Positions 12,863 to 26,220 of a stretch of 64,000 nucleotides of DNA are shown here, one piece after another. The translations under genes and the position numbers were made by a program. Position 1 is the stretch's first letter; every line of letters starts with the position of its first letter. The stretch covers positions 14,699,800 through 14,763,799 of the forward strand of contig NC_058151.1 in the NCBI RefSeq assembly GCF_011075055.1. Reading direction: 5' to 3'. This DNA is from Mangifera indica (lineage: Eukaryota; Streptophyta; Magnoliopsida; Sapindales; Anacardiaceae). A model generated the notes under the pieces. That model had not been told where the DNA came from. It searched no databases and saw only the letters and a list, made by a program, of their open reading frames with translations.

Positions 12863-15687
12863 TTACCTCAATTGCACTCGATGCAGTGCCATATAAGCAA
12901 CCAATCGATAACCCACCAACATCAGAGCCATAATACATACATCTATCCATAAATGGTTCAGCCCCATTGACTTGACAGCAGGGAAATCGGCAACCCTGCA
13001 TAACACCCCCTTTGAGCACTCATAATAATCATCCTCACTGTATTGAACCCCAAGTAGAAGCTTGTAACAGTAGTAGCTATAGCTCAAGTACTTGAGCCAC
13101 ACTATGAAAGGTGGGATTTGTTGAACGTAGTATCCTCCAGCTATCAGGAAAACGAGAGTTGCAACTGAGGCTAAAGTAGTGGCTTGTTTTATGTCCATCA
13201 GAATAGCTCCTATGGCTAAGCCAAGACTTTGAGCAACAAGGACTGTGTAAAGGACAATAAGTAAGGATAGGATGAAAGTAATGGGATCAGCTTTAAGGCC
13301 ACCCATCCAATAAATTATGAACACAAATGCAGTTGGAAGGGCAAGCTCCAGTGGCAGGTCCCCAAATGTTCTCGCCAAAAAGTAGGAAGAAAGGCGATAC
13401 ATTCCAGAAGATCGTTCCTTGATTAGCATTGTTCTTTCTTGGGGAAATGTAAAAACTGCATTGTAGAGAGGATAGAAGCCCCAGAACACTGAGAAGAAAA
13501 AGAGCAATGCAATCTGCATTCAAAAAGAAAGCATTGTTTAGCATCTATTAAAAAATTAATGTAGCCATCATTTTCTTACAAAGTATGCGAATTTTTCCTG
13601 CAAAGAACGATTCTTACTCTATCTTCAATGTGAGAAGTCGGAGTATGCCACCATAGGAGTCCACCAAGTACAGCAACGCTAATGACTTGGAAAATTCTAA
13701 GCTTGTTGAAAGCTTCATACCTCCTTTCTCTCACCCCCCTCTGCAGAAGCACTCTGAACTGATGCCACCAGTTTGTGCACCATTGCTCTGCTATCCCGTT
13801 ATTTCCTTCATCATCACAAAATTGAACAGAAAAAGAATCAGGGAGGTATTTGAAGTTAAATTAGGCAATCAAGAGGAAAAAAATAAAAATAGAATAAAAG
13901 ATGAGAAAATTACTTGTGGAAGCATCTTTTGTATGGCTGTAGTTATTGACTTCCGAACTGTAAAGTTCAGCTTTTAATCTTGTGGAAATGTTCTTTTCAT
14001 AAGCAGATTTGAGATTTTCCCTAAGAGACTTCTGCTCTTGTTCGATGTTCTCACCTTGCTCAGTTGAGTGCCTGAAGTCAGGGCTTATTCCTGCAAAAAT
14101 TGGATTTTCTCATAAATTTCATGACATTTAACACATCCTTTCTCTGTAACAATCAGTCAAAAAGTAATGCAACAAGTTTGAGACCTTTAAAATACAAACT
14201 ACATGAAATCATTTGGCATCTTTAAGTAAGACACATGTATGTATCGAGATGTCAAATAGTATTGATCATAAGAGTTTCAAAATTCTGATATATAGTAACA
14301 AAACTGATGATTTGCATGATTGGTTTGGTGGGGTCTTTTCCATATTAATTATATTCCACTTACATAATGGTACAAGCACCACTGTCAGTAGGCCAACTGT
14401 TGTCCCGTCTCATGTTTAAAAAAAAAAAAAAACTAAAGAAATGATGACTAAACAAAAGTAACCCCTCGCTCACCACATATACGACTTTATAAGAAAAGTA
14501 AAAAGGAAGAACTAAAGAACTTACCATTGGCAAGATCAAGTAAGAGATCAGCTGGATTCACAGTCATGGATGTGGAGAAACCAATGGAGGAGAAGTACTC
14601 CATAGCTGTAGATGCCGCACCATTATAGATTGGGGAGCCTTCTGATAGCAAAACTACTTTATCAAACATGTGATAGAGTCGGCTAGATGGCTGGTGAATG
14701 GTGGTTATGATGGTTCGACCTCCACTTGCTAGCCTTTTGATTGTAGTTAGGATCCTTTGAGCTGTAGTTGAGTCCAAACCTGAGGTTGGCTCATCTAACA
14801 ATAATAAGCACGGATTAATTAGCATTTCTTGAGCTATACTTACTCTCCTTTTCTCCCCTCCTGATATTCCTCTCAAAAGTGGTCCTCCTATCATGCTATT
14901 CCTGCATCTAGTTAACCCCAGTTCAGTTATAACTTGTTCCACATGTTGGAGTTTATCACTCCTGCTCAAGGTATTGGGAAGCCTGAGAAGTGCAGTGAAA
15001 AGAAGTGTTTCGGTGACAGTGAGATGTGGATATAAAATGTCATCCTGAGCAACAAACCCTGTTCTTCTCTTTATGGAACCAGAAAAAGGCTGGCCATTGT
15101 AGGTGATTTTTCCAGACAACTTGCCGTTGAGACGGCCCCCTAGAGCACTTAGAAGAGTGGTTTTGCCACTTCCTGAAGGCCCTAGCATGGCTAGCAGCTC
15201 TCCAGGACATACCATACCAGTGATTCCATTTAATATAGTCTTTTCTCTGGAGCCCCATGTACCACCCCAGCAAGATCGTCCCTGCTCTAATTTCACTTTG
15301 TACACCACCTCTTCAAACTGCAAACAAGTGTATATGTTAGCAAGAACAAATGATTTCATATAATCAGTAATATATAATTGCAATAATTTGAAGAGAGACA
15401 GAGAAACTACTTTATTATGCATGATAGAAAAATGAGATATGTTATGACGAAAAATTACCAACGGTCAGATGCATAAAGAGTAATACAATAAATGGTATGA
15501 TGATTGGAGAGACCTTGAGAGTTATATGATACAAGGGGGGCTGGAGTGGCTTTGGCTGTACTGGAAAGGCAAGGATAGCCATGTTCTGAGACTCGGACGA
15601 CATCTCTGTCAGACTGAGACCACCTTCCAGTGGATCACTAGTGCCACCATGTTCAGGTTTTGGTACTATGCAGTTGAGCTGAGGCAT
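12863..15687 (-). CDS. ABCG14: ABC transporter G family, half-size (WBC) transporter, ABCG14-like
   Basis: Plasma-membrane half-transporter; Arabidopsis ABCG14 exports cytokinins (trans-zeatin type) from root vasculature to shoot. Five exons: 15687-15514, 15317-14525, 14090-13914, 13805-13618 and 13513-12863. They join in frame to 660 residues. The NBD comes first: Walker [11 protein letters not shown]-loop region [19 protein letters not shown], signature [16 protein letters not shown], Walker [14 protein letters not shown] and the H-loop [15 protein letters not shown] hydrophilic linker follows, then six hydrophobic segments starting at [12 protein letters not shown]. The C-terminal part, with [29 protein letters not shown] and [11 protein letters not shown], is closest to ABCG14 rather than ABCG9 in my memory of the family. 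No disablement seen. The substrate is inferred by homology. Confidence 0.93.
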
Positions 15688-15840
15688 GTTATATAAAATG
15701 ATTGAATTAATGAAGGACGTTAATAATTGGTAGGTGTTTTGGGGGTGGAGTGATGGTGGTGGTGATGATTGAGAGAAGGGAGAGAAGTTAAGGCTTTACT
15801 TTTAACTTTGGCCTAGCTCCCATAGTGAAGCAGAGAGCAC

Positions 15841-15858
15841 ATAAATATATAGTAGAGT
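15841..15858 (-). promoter_or_regulatory. Candidate TATA box of the ABCG14-like gene
   Basis: On the minus strand the sequence reads CTATATATTTATG, about 155 bp before the ATG at 15687. This is a plausible TATA element with a leader of about 120 bp. Only the motif and spacing support it. Confidence 0.45.
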
Positions 15859-16167
15859 TGAGGATTTGTCCTGTTTGTGTGTGCTAAGGCTCCATGCCCT
15901 CAATGGTGGGTTCCCACCTTTCCCTTATAATATTCTATCACCAACCCCTTAGAACCATTATTTATACTAATCTTTTCCATTAGTTCCTCTTTATCAGCAT
16001 CTTCTTTCTATCATCTTCCTATGCTGACCTTCAATTGCATAGGCTTACTATGCAGCTCAGATCAAATTATGACAATTGGGGTATCAGAAATTACAACTGC
16101 AAAGCGTAATTCTCACCAGTGTAGCGCCTGAAAGAACCCTTATATATTTTTCATCCTACTAAACATA

Positions 16168-16169
<2 letters not shown>

Positions 16170-16211
<42 letters not shown>
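16170..16211. repeat. (TA)n microsatellite
   Basis: About 20 TA units in the ABCG14 upstream region. Confidence 0.95.
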
Positions 16212-16216
<5 letters not shown>

Positions 16217-18222
16217 TTATTCTTTTTTTTTTTTTTAAATCTTGTTTTGCTTCCTGAGTATAGTGTAGGAATGCAAAATGTTGTGGAGTGCGTCTGAAAA
16301 AAACAAAGCAGAAATTCTTTATTATTTCCAATTAGACATATCAATGATACATAGTGCTTCCCACTATTTCACAATTCAAAGACAAGATCAAGATCATGAT
16401 CATTATCACTCTCTATAAACATACAAATAACTTAAGGTTTCAAAGTCATAACCCAATTTTGTATATTATTTCTGAAATTTATTATACAACATTATTTGCT
16501 ATATATAAACTTTATAGATTTGCAATGTATACTGCGTGCATGTGAAAAATAAATGGAGTACTGCCTAGAAGATAATCATGGTGCTTCCCATCATTTCATA
16601 ATACAGCCAATCGACAACTCTTCTGCAAATGCTCTCATGCTTTTACACCATTTCTAAACAAATCCAACCAATTTCTCCTTCAGGTCAATTCCCCTGTTCT
16701 CTTTATTTTTGTAATGTAGCTAAACCGATAACGTTCCATAAATTAGATCGATATCAACAAATCTCTTCATTATTTTTGCTCCAACACCAAGTAACCCTTA
16801 TGCATATATTCCTTATCTGTACACTGTGTCAATGTCAGTGTGAAAAAAATGTATAAACCCGATTAGTTACCTCATTAATTAAGCCAAAACGAGGTGAGAA
16901 GTTGAGATATTTTTGCATACTTTTATGTAATAATGTACTAAGGACAATGGCATTGTGATGATTACTGTAAGTTCCGTGCACTTGGGACCGATTTCCAGCG
17001 GTGGCAATAATACCTGTAAAAGGAAAAGCATATGAAACCAAACCAAAAGTATCTCTTTGATTCTCCTCTTCAGTGCATGCATGAATGCATGTGATGCATA
17101 TTAATTCTTACCCTTTAATTGAGACCAGAAGCATTTTCCTTCTATATGTCATTATCAATCTTTGCAATATTGGGCCAGTCTACATTGTTTTAGATAGGAG
17201 AATTTTCACCTAAGCAACCTCTTGGATTATGAACATCTCCCCTCGCAATAATCTTTTTTTCTGGGTTTCCTCTTTCGGCAGATTCTTCTAAACGAGTTCG
17301 TACCAAGTCAAAACTTTTAGAAAGGATTTCATTCAAACTTGTAAACGGCGTTCTTGCGTTAGATTTACGAGACCACTAAGGTATATTCATATTCATATAT
17401 AGCTCCACAATAAGAATTTTAAAGACTCACATAGATATAGATATAATTACACAAGAATAATCTCTAAAGTCAATAAATAAAGAGAAAAGAGTTGTGGTCT
17501 GTGGAGAAAATCTAAAGTTAGATTATAGAAAACAAATGAAAGATGATGAAATAATAAAGTGAAAGTAGTAATGGTGCTTTTCCTTGTAAAGCCAACTGAT
17601 TCTTTTATTCCCTTTTCAACTGCTATTGATTTTTTTACTGTAGTTTTCAACATTCGTATCACCGAAATTCGATATGACCTTTCTGTGAGTGCTGCTATGC
17701 AAAGTCTTCTTCTCTTAAGCATTATTCTTTCTTTCTTAATTTCTTAAACATGTATAAATATATAAGCATTATAATAAGAGAGAGAGAGAGAAATGATGAA
17801 AGGAAGAACCCATCACAGGGATTCCAAATTTTGTCTATATGAAATATAAGTATATTTGTGCAGAGCACTAAGATTAATGAATTTTGATGGAGGGGTCGAG
17901 GGTGGAGCCAGGCAGCTTTTTTGAAGGTTGAAGGGTTGGTTGGGGTGAGTTATTTTAGCTACTTGGCACATTGGGTGCGCATCATTTTTGAGTGCAGCCT
18001 CTTTCTGCTCCACAACTTGTACAATTTATTATTGTTATTATTATTTTTTATAAAAAGTATATATGCATGAAGAGTTGCAATTTCTTCTGTTAATGCCCTT
18101 TCTTTTTCTCATTTTTTATTTTTTCATTTATTCCTTCACAATTCCCTTCCCTCTCTCTCTGGATCTCTTTAATATTATCTATGTGCACTATATACTCCAT
18201 CTTCTTCATCTCCTTTGCATGG

Positions 18223-18224
<2 letters not shown>

Positions 18225-18256
<32 letters not shown>
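18225..18256. repeat. (TC)n microsatellite
   Basis: About 16 TC units in a pyrimidine-rich stretch. Confidence 0.95.
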
Positions 18257-18259
<3 letters not shown>

Positions 18260-19304
18260 CTCATGGGTGTCTTATCAAATTAACAAAATAAAGATTTCCC
18301 ACATGTCAAATCTCTCTCATTTCACATCAAATACCTAATCTTATTTATGGTAGATAGAGCAATGTATAAATAATAATATAATACATATTGACTAAATTTA
18401 TTCCATAGCCATGAGACTTATAGTTTATAGCTCGGCTACAAGTAGCTAGGTTTTATTTTGTTTATAAGATAACATATTGACAGTGATAACCACTTAATTC
18501 AAGGATTTGCCTTCTTGATTTAGATGATGATATGACATTAACAAAGAATAGTAAATGGCTAGCTAGTAGTGGATTATTAAAGTTAATGATGATGATGATG
18601 AAGGTGAGTTACTTATAAACATAGAAATATGTAATCACAAGTCATTATGCTTTCTAAAGTTAAATAATCATACCCCAAATTGAGTTCAAAGTATTTTGTG
18701 ATAATCTCTAATAGAATGTTTTTTCAAAAAAATAGGGCAATTTCCACTGACAAATATCTTTATTGATCTCAGTGGAGATCCTCCATTAAGAATTATATAT
18801 ATAATAATAATCAAACTTAAACACGGATCAAAGCATGTACGAATTACTTTTTAATTGATTGAGAGGCATCTTTAAACATAATCATGGGCAGAAAGAATAG
18901 TAATATATTACTGAAATTAACAGTTAAGTGTAATGTCCTAGCAACTAGATTTATAAGCAAAACCTCTCTTTATTTGATTGAATTTGATTATAATGACATA
19001 TAATTTCTTCATTCTTTAACTTTGTATTATTATGGCTTTAAATAATAGAGCTGATAATTTTCAATACAATTCATTAATCTAATATAACAGGATATAAAAA
19101 ATATCAAATTAGAATTAAATTTTTTTTTACATAAAATTTATTTTGAATCAATCTGATATGATTCAAAATTAAATCAAATAGTGTTAGAATTCATACAAAA
19201 GTAATACAATTCGATCTGAATCTACTCAAATGTTTTAGAGATTTGTTACTTTAATAGAATTTGTTAAAGATAAATTATAAAAATATTGAAAGACAATATC
19301 AACA

Positions 19305-19690
19305 ATAATTAAAATCCTTATAAATTGCATATAGTTGAATTTTTATATAATTACTATTACCCATATTATTATTTATTTTAATTTAAATATTTTATTTTAT
19401 CATTAAGTAGTAATAATTTTATTTGATTAGTCAGATTATAAACATATTTTAAAAGTCTTATTTATATTATAATTATATATTATATATTTATAGTAAAAAT
19501 TTGAAATCTTTATATATTGCATAAAATTTTATCGTTTTATAATTATAATTACTTATATTACTTTTTGTTTTTATTTAAATATTTTATTTTATTATTATAT
19601 AGGTAAAAATTTGATTTTATTAGTCAAATTATTAATGTGTTTTAAAAGTTTTATTATATAAATTTTTAGACTATTTGTCAATAAAACAAA
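19305..19690. repeat. Degenerate tandem duplication, about 195-bp period
   Basis: Two adjacent copies share the ordered words AAATCYTTATA-ATTGCATA, AATTAYNATTAC, TTTAAATATTTTATTTTAT, TTTGATT-TTAGTCA-ATTA and TTTTAAAAGTYTTAT. The copies start near 19311 and 19505. Divergence is high, so it is old. Confidence 0.6.
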
Positions 19691-21515
19691 ATATTATAAC
19701 GTGTGTTTTATTAATAATAAGTTTGACTAATTTGATGAAAAATTTAAAATGATAATTTGGATCAAATCAAGTCAATATAAATATTAAAGTATTAGAGTTG
19801 AAATAGTTTGATATAATTTTAATTCAGATTGAATTAAAATTAAAAATCACTAACATAAAATTTGAATTGACATAATACTAATATATAATGAGCAAAAAGC
19901 ATTAGAAGAAAGTTCAACCGCATGATTTGAAAGCACGAATAAATTTTGCACAAGTTATTATTAAGTATCGAGTAACATTATCACTTGATATCATGTTTAT
20001 TAACTATTATTATCTCTAAAAGTTAACTATTATTATCATTATTAAGATGTGAAATTCTACTTTAAAGTTACAATAAAAAAAACCTTATCTTGTTGGAGGA
20101 TAGCATAAAAAATTACAAAGAGATGGGATTTTAAAGTTTAAATAAAAATAATAATATGGCAAATGGGACGGGACGATAAATGAATTGTCGTATAGTGAGT
20201 TCGTGAAGTGAGTTGGGAAGTCGACACGTGGCGCGCACTCCCAGTTTGAAGTGGGAAATTTTTCATTGATTACGTTTACTTACACAACCAAATCATTTGG
20301 TGGAGTGGAGTAGAGGCCTTCAAAACGAATTCCACTAACATAATTATATATTGATAATCCCAATTATAATTTTAATTATTATTGTCTTATAGTGCTTTAG
20401 TCTTTCACCTTTATTTGTTGACCCTAAACTCTTAAATCTTCTCATACTATAATTATAATTAGAGTAAAGTAGTGAATCTAGTTAATAAATACGAGTATAA
20501 GAAAAAATTATGCAAGAATTATATAAATATTATATGATAAATAGTAAAAAATATATTTGTAAAAAAATAAGTGTAAAATTTGGATACGAAAAAAATTTAA
20601 AATGCATATATATAAGTTTAATATGAAATATCGTCAATATTACGTTTTTAAAATACGACAATATAAATAATAATTATAACACTTTTAATGAAATCCCTAT
20701 TTTAAATAAATATAAAAATTTGTATGTAAAATATTTAATTGATTATTAAAGCTAATACAATCATATTCAATTATTGCACCACCAAATGAATATGCAACAA
20801 GATTAATAAATAATTGATGTTTCAAACTTATTTATATATCAAACATAAAATGAATTACAAATATGACAAAGTTACAAATAAGTAAAGGAAAAGACAATAA
20901 AAGCTTACATTTTCTAAGAATAATGAAAATAAAGAGTTAAACTCAACAAAAAGAAAAAAGTTAATTTGGTATAAAAAAAATTATATAAAAATTTTTTACT
21001 GGTGTTATGAATATAAACTTGATGTTATGAATAGAGAGATTAGAGATTTGAAAAAATTAAGTTTTTCTTTTGTTGGTATTATGATAATTGATTGAAAATT
21101 AAAAGGACACTTTTGTACTTTAGATATGGGTATTAAAACAACATTGTTTTTGATATTTTTAAAAATTAAAAAAATTGAAAAATAAATAAAACAACCGTTT
21201 AATTCGCGTTTAATATGAGGAACCTATAAAATATACATTTAGTGCATTTTAGGTTCAAAAATTTGAAATGTCATATTTAATACATGAGTCTTTACTAATT
21301 GGGGTAGTGAACTTGTGTACCATATTATTTGTATATTTGTTTTGAAATCTTTCTCTTAGATTCTAAAGTTTTGATTAATGACTTACCTTCTATCTTAAGT
21401 CTTAAGAGAGATTGTAAAATAAAAAGAAATAGGAATAAAATTGCAATGAAGAGTTTCAATAGAAGGGGAGAATGAAGATGAGGAAAGCAAACTATAAGCA
21501 CATATATAGGATTTG

Positions 21516-21518
<3 letters not shown>

Positions 21519-21580
<62 letters not shown>
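21519..21580. repeat. (AT)n microsatellite, long
   Basis: About 31 uninterrupted AT units, the longest microsatellite in the window. Confidence 0.95.
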
Positions 21581-21583
<3 letters not shown>

Positions 21584-23035
21584 GTATTAAGAATGTATTT
21601 CAATTCAATCACTGTGATACATGCAAAGCAAATTGTAAGCACAGCATTGAAAACTTGTATTTTGGTTTTGTTGGTTCTTACTTTGGAATATATGTAGGGC
21701 TACGTAGATATATACATATAAAACTCTCTTCTGTTAATACATATATCTTAGTATCAAGTCTCCTTTTAATACTAACTTAAGCCTTCATTTTGTTTCTCTA
21801 AGTAATAAATCACAAAGTGTTACCTTCTTGTAGTAATTATGGCACATTAACTGTAAGTTTTAATCATCTCTCGATACATACATATATATATATATATATG
21901 TGTATGTGTATATATATGTGTGTATATATATATAAATGGTTTTTAAATTCAAGCTTCCTAAGACCTAATTATAAGATTAGCAATAGCTAGAGAATGCAAA
22001 CCATTGAAAAAAGTATGGCCAGAGAAAAAAGAAAAAAGTGACGATCAAACAGGAAGAGGATAAAAAAATGGTCACATGATGAAGACTCAAGTGATATAAA
22101 TTATGCAAAGAAATCTCCAAAAAAGTGATTTTGGCAATGATACCCGGCCACATTAATTGATATATATATATTCGTTAGCTATTTATCTATATCTATATAT
22201 ATATTGGTAAGCCTAAAAAATAAATGAATAACATGAGAGAGAGAGAGAGAGAGAGGTAAAATTGTGGTTGATTTAGGGTATGAAGTATGTGTGGTGGATG
22301 TTGACCATAAAGATGGATGAAGAATAGAGAGGGTGTCCTTTAAATGGATTGTAGTGTGATACACATTACACAGACCCATGTGATAGATACCCAACCATGT
22401 CACACTCTGCAATCAAAAGAAGCACAAATATTGTTAGTGGGAATGATGTGGAGAAGGAGAATGACATGCAATTCGGCAATAAGCAAAAAGAAATATATAT
22501 TAATTACTTGTAGAAATGGAAAAGGTAGCAGCAGATCAAGAATTGGTAGCAGCTTTAATTTGTTTCAAAGATTTAATGTAGAGACAGGAGAACCCACAAA
22601 ACCACGCGTGTGCTTCCTATATTAATGCCATTGATTCTCTTGCTTGCTTTAGTTTTTATGCCAACTTACACCCAAGAAAGATCATATATAGAAAAAGATG
22701 ATTGTGAGAGATGATGGGGCAAATTGGTCGTTATTATTGTTGAAATCATAGAATATAAACGTATAATAATTAGTTGTTGAAATAATAATGAATTGATGTT
22801 GATGGGTATATTGTTAAATTTATATTAGTGTTAGTGTTAGTGTAAGTGTAAGTGAGATGGATGGATGGATGGACGGATATGTATAACAGGATAGAGAGCT
22901 CTTGCTATTGCTCTTGGTTTTTGCAAGTGGAAGAAATATACCATCTGATAATTGGAATGATGATTGTGCGGCTTGAAAATCTTGGATTATAATTATATTC
23001 ATAAATATATAGCTCTCACAAAGCATGCGCATTAT

Positions 23036-23060
23036 CCTCCTCCTCCTCCTCCTCCTCCTT
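23036..23060. repeat. (CCT)n microsatellite
   Basis: Eight CCT units followed by a TCTTTC-rich pyrimidine tract. Confidence 0.9.
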
Positions 23061-23266
23061 TCTCTTTCTCTTTCTTTTTCTCATTCTCACGCAAGCATGA
23101 GCACTACATATCCTACCTAGCTTAATCAGTGAGATACGGATGTGGATCCACAGTTTGGCTGCTATTGCTTTCCACTTTTCTCTACCAATAACTAAATGCA
23201 CACTTAACCAATTTAATAATTAATTTGTGGGTATATATTTACATCTTATTATAATTAGCTAGGTTT

Positions 23267-23304
<38 letters not shown>

Positions 23305-23328
23305 ATTTGTTATTGATATGTGTTAATT

Positions 23329-23508
23329 GGTATGTTTGGAAGTGTTAAAGTGAAGATGACGAGGAAATTAAGTAGAGTTTAAGAGAGGATATGTATATAT
23401 ATTTGTGTATCAGGGAGTAATTTGCAGATTTTGAAGAGTAAATATCCCCTCTTAATAAACTTTACTCAATTTCCTCATCATCTTCACTTTAACACTTCCA
23501 AACATACC
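23329..23508. ncRNA. Long near-perfect hairpin; candidate MIRNA / small-RNA precursor
   Basis: Left arm 23329-23392 begins GGTATGTTTGGAAGTGTTAA. Right arm 23442-23508 ends with the reverse complement of that word. The arms are about 65 bp and pair throughout except for two mismatches, a G:U-type difference and a small bulge near the loop. The loop is 49 nt. No coding potential, no obvious target duplication and no match to a conserved miRNA I know. The structure fits a young MIRNA locus or an siRNA-producing hairpin; a MITE remains possible. The strand is undetermined. Confidence 0.55.
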
Positions 23509-24220
23509 GATATCCACAGTATATGTATGTATATATACAGTGTCCCTTTCATGCATAGATAGATGTTTTCATCTCTAAGGAACAATGAATGAACAGTTTG
23601 TGGATTTAATGGTAGGGGCAAAAACACAATATGTACATATATATATATTATCAATTACTGTTTATTATCATTATATCTGAAGTGGATTCAATAGCTAGCT
23701 ACCCAACATCTTACAAATTGTTATTATTATTATTATAATAGCATAAATCATGCATCTCTCTATATCAAACATGAATCATCATGTTGTAATATTTGGGAGT
23801 AATGAGTGTAAATGTTATGGCTGAAACGACACATAGATTTACATCTTCTGTGCCCACCCAAGAAACGTAATCTTTTACAAAGTTTTCACACATGACTAAA
23901 TTATGACTGAATTTCAGATATGACTGTCCCTATTACTGTAAACGAATACAATCTATCACACATATGGTATGAAAATATGAGGCCCAATAAATTCAACTTT
24001 CCTCTCGAATAGGTTTGGAGCCAAATAGAACCTAAGTAAGAGTTGTCTCAAACTATCAGTTTTAAATAATTAAGTTCGAATTCATTAAAAAATTGTATCA
24101 AAGAAGAAAGGTCATAAAAGATGAAGAAAAAAAAAATGTCAGAGAAAAATAAAAGTCATTGAAAAATATAAAAAACTCATAAGAGAAAATTAATTTATCA
24201 ACGACTTTCTCAACAACCTA

Positions 24221-24229
24221 TTGGATTTA
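24221..24229. repeat. Target site duplication, left copy
   Basis: TTGGATTTA, identical to 27558-27566; 9 bp is the hallmark length for Mutator-like elements. Confidence 0.9.
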
Positions 24230-24639
24230 GGGAAATTAAAATAATTATCCTTTTATTGGGGCAATAAAAAATTTATCCCAAATTTTGAGGTTTAAGCAAA
24301 AATACCCTTATATTAAAGTGTTTAAACGAAAATACTTCAAATATCTCCTTAAATACCAAAACTAAACTTCTAAATTAAATTATTATTTTATTTAAGGGTA
24401 ATAAACAAATTTACCTCTAATGTTGGGGTTTAAACCAAAATACCCATAATTTAAGGCATTTAAACAAAAATGCCCCAAAATAATATAAAAACTACTCTTC
24501 CTCTATTTCTATATAAACCATATATCTTCTTTCATTTTTAACATATCTGAGAGAGACTTCTGAAGAGAAAAAATAAGTTCGTGTTCAAGATTTCAGGCGA
24601 GAAGAGAAAAGTTCGTCATTTTGAGGTATTTATCTCTGT

Positions 24640-25290
24640 CATTACTTCAATCATTATTATTTTATTAATAATACAATTATATGTGATATTTTATACAATA
24701 AATTATAATTGTGTGTAATAAGTAAAATAATAAAAATTAGATAGGTTATGTTGTAAATATTATAGTAGTATAGGATAACATGATATTACTTCAATCGTTA
24801 TTATTTTATTAATAATGTAATTATATGTGATATTTTATATAATAAATTATAGTTGTGTGTAATAAGTAAAATAATAAAAATTAGATAGACTATGTTTAAT
24901 AATATTATTCTGTCAAATTGAATTATGGAATAGGTATAATTGTGCAATAGACATCTGTAAATAGTATTTTCAGTCATATTATTTATGTTGATTATATATT
25001 TTATTTGGGCAATATACAAATTTATCCCAAATTTTGGGTTTAAGCAAAAATACCCTTATATTAAAGTATTTAAACAAAAATGCCCCAAATATCTCCTTAA
25101 ATACCAAAACTACCCTTCTAAATTAAATTATTATTTTTTTAAAAGGTAATACCAAAACATGATATATTTAAGTAGTCACAATATATAATTGAATTATGGA
25201 ATATGTATAATTGTGTAATAAACATCTGTAAATAGTATTTTTAGTCGTATTATTTATGTTGATTATATATTTTATTGTAGGATTAGTCTA
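24640..25290. repeat. Nested direct duplications inside the MULE
   Basis: A 144-bp unit beginning ATTACTTCAATC occurs at 24640 and again at 24784 with few differences. A second pair, starting GAATTATGGAATA (near 24920 and 25192) and running through GATTATATATTTTATT, repeats at about 272-bp spacing. Between them, 25005-25140 repeats the subterminal block at 24255-24390 (TTTATCCCAAATTTTG, AAATACCCTTATATTAAAGT). Confidence 0.8.
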
Positions 25291-25396
25291 AATGGTTGGA
25301 TTAATCTAAATGGTTGGATATGCTTCAATTAGATATGAGAGAAAATTGATAGAAAATGGTGACAATGTTATAAAATATGTTTGAGGTAATAGGAAA

Positions 25397-26220
25397 TTGA
25401 TTAAAATTCTAGAACACACATCATTCGAAGAATTAATCCAAATAGTGAGCGACAAGTGTAATATAGATCGAAGGATATTTAACATTCAGTTAAACATAAA
25501 ATCGAAGCATCTCGACAACGGCATTCCAGTAGAAATTTCGAATGATGAAGATGTTGAAGTTCTTAATAGTCTATCTAACCTCTTCAAAGAATATGTTCCA
25601 GTTTTTGTTATAACTATAGTTAATGATGATAGTTATGAGACTCAACAAGCAGATGAAGATTTACAAGATGGTGAGCCGAGTAGTTGTCCAGAAAATTAAA
25701 CTATTGGTGTAGAAGAGATTCAAAATATTGAGATCAATCCGAAACAAGAATTTTTAGAGGAAGATTTTGCATACATAAATGAAGTTAATGTTGATGTATT
25801 GTATCGCGCAGAAGAATTTCTTAATGGGTATGAAGCAGCTTTTCCAGAGTGGAGTGAATTTGATGGAAAAGTTGTACATGATATTTCAATCGAAGAATCA
25901 GAGGTTGAAGAGAAGACCTATGTTAATAAAGATATTAGAGATACAAGTAGTTTTCCAGAAACAAATCTTGCTGTTAGGAATGTTCGTACTAATGCATTTC
26001 ATTGGTTACCACATTTTTCTGATCAACCATCTATATCCAGAAGCGTAAAAGTATCGACTAATAGTGATTCTCTAAAAGTTGGTACATTATTTTCAAGTAA
26101 ACAACATGTTATTGATGCGATATATCAAGACGCGCTTTGTAGGGGATATCAATTTTTGGTTAACAAATCAGACACGATTAGATGGGTGGTTAAATGTCGT
26201 AACGAAGAATGTAAACTCAT
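25397..26220 (+). pseudogene. MuDR-family transposase, N-terminal fragment
   Basis: In one frame, 25397-25696 encodes a PB1-like N-terminal domain (FEELIQIVSDKCNID, FNIQLNIKSKHLDNGIPVEI, DEDVEVLNSL) that is common at the start of plant MULE transposases. After a TAA at 25697-25699, the same frame resumes and reaches the MuDR DNA-binding region (VGTLFSSKQHVIDAIYQDAL, GYQFLVNKSDTIRWVVKCRN). The catalytic DDE domain, zinc knuckle and SWIM finger are missing. Homology stops near 26215, where antisense DUF1985 sequence starts. The upstream start is unclear. Confidence 0.85.

Larger units (their letters stand above)
15860..23328. other. Gene-poor AT-rich intergenic region, 7.5 kb
   Basis: No gene supported on either strand. 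The small open frames (for example 17447-17722, 17813-18013, 22179-22412) have no recognisable domain or splice context. It holds microsatellites at 16170, 18225, 21519, 22227 (GA), 23036 (CCT) and 23268 (TA). It also holds a degenerate tandem repeat near 19.3-19.7 kb and long AT-only stretches from 19000 to 21300. It separates two divergent genes, ABCG14 and COG6, so distal regulatory elements are possible. Confidence 0.5.

Noticed and set aside
17447..17722. 91-codon minus-strand frame near 17.5 kb
   Set aside because: No domain, no splice partners and leucine/phenylalanine-rich composition as expected from AT-rich noncoding DNA.
22340..22415. Weak hairpin (GATTGTAGTGTGAT ... GTCACACTCTGCAATC)
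   Set aside because: The stem is short with several mismatches; not convincing as a miRNA precursor beside the far better one at 23329-23508.
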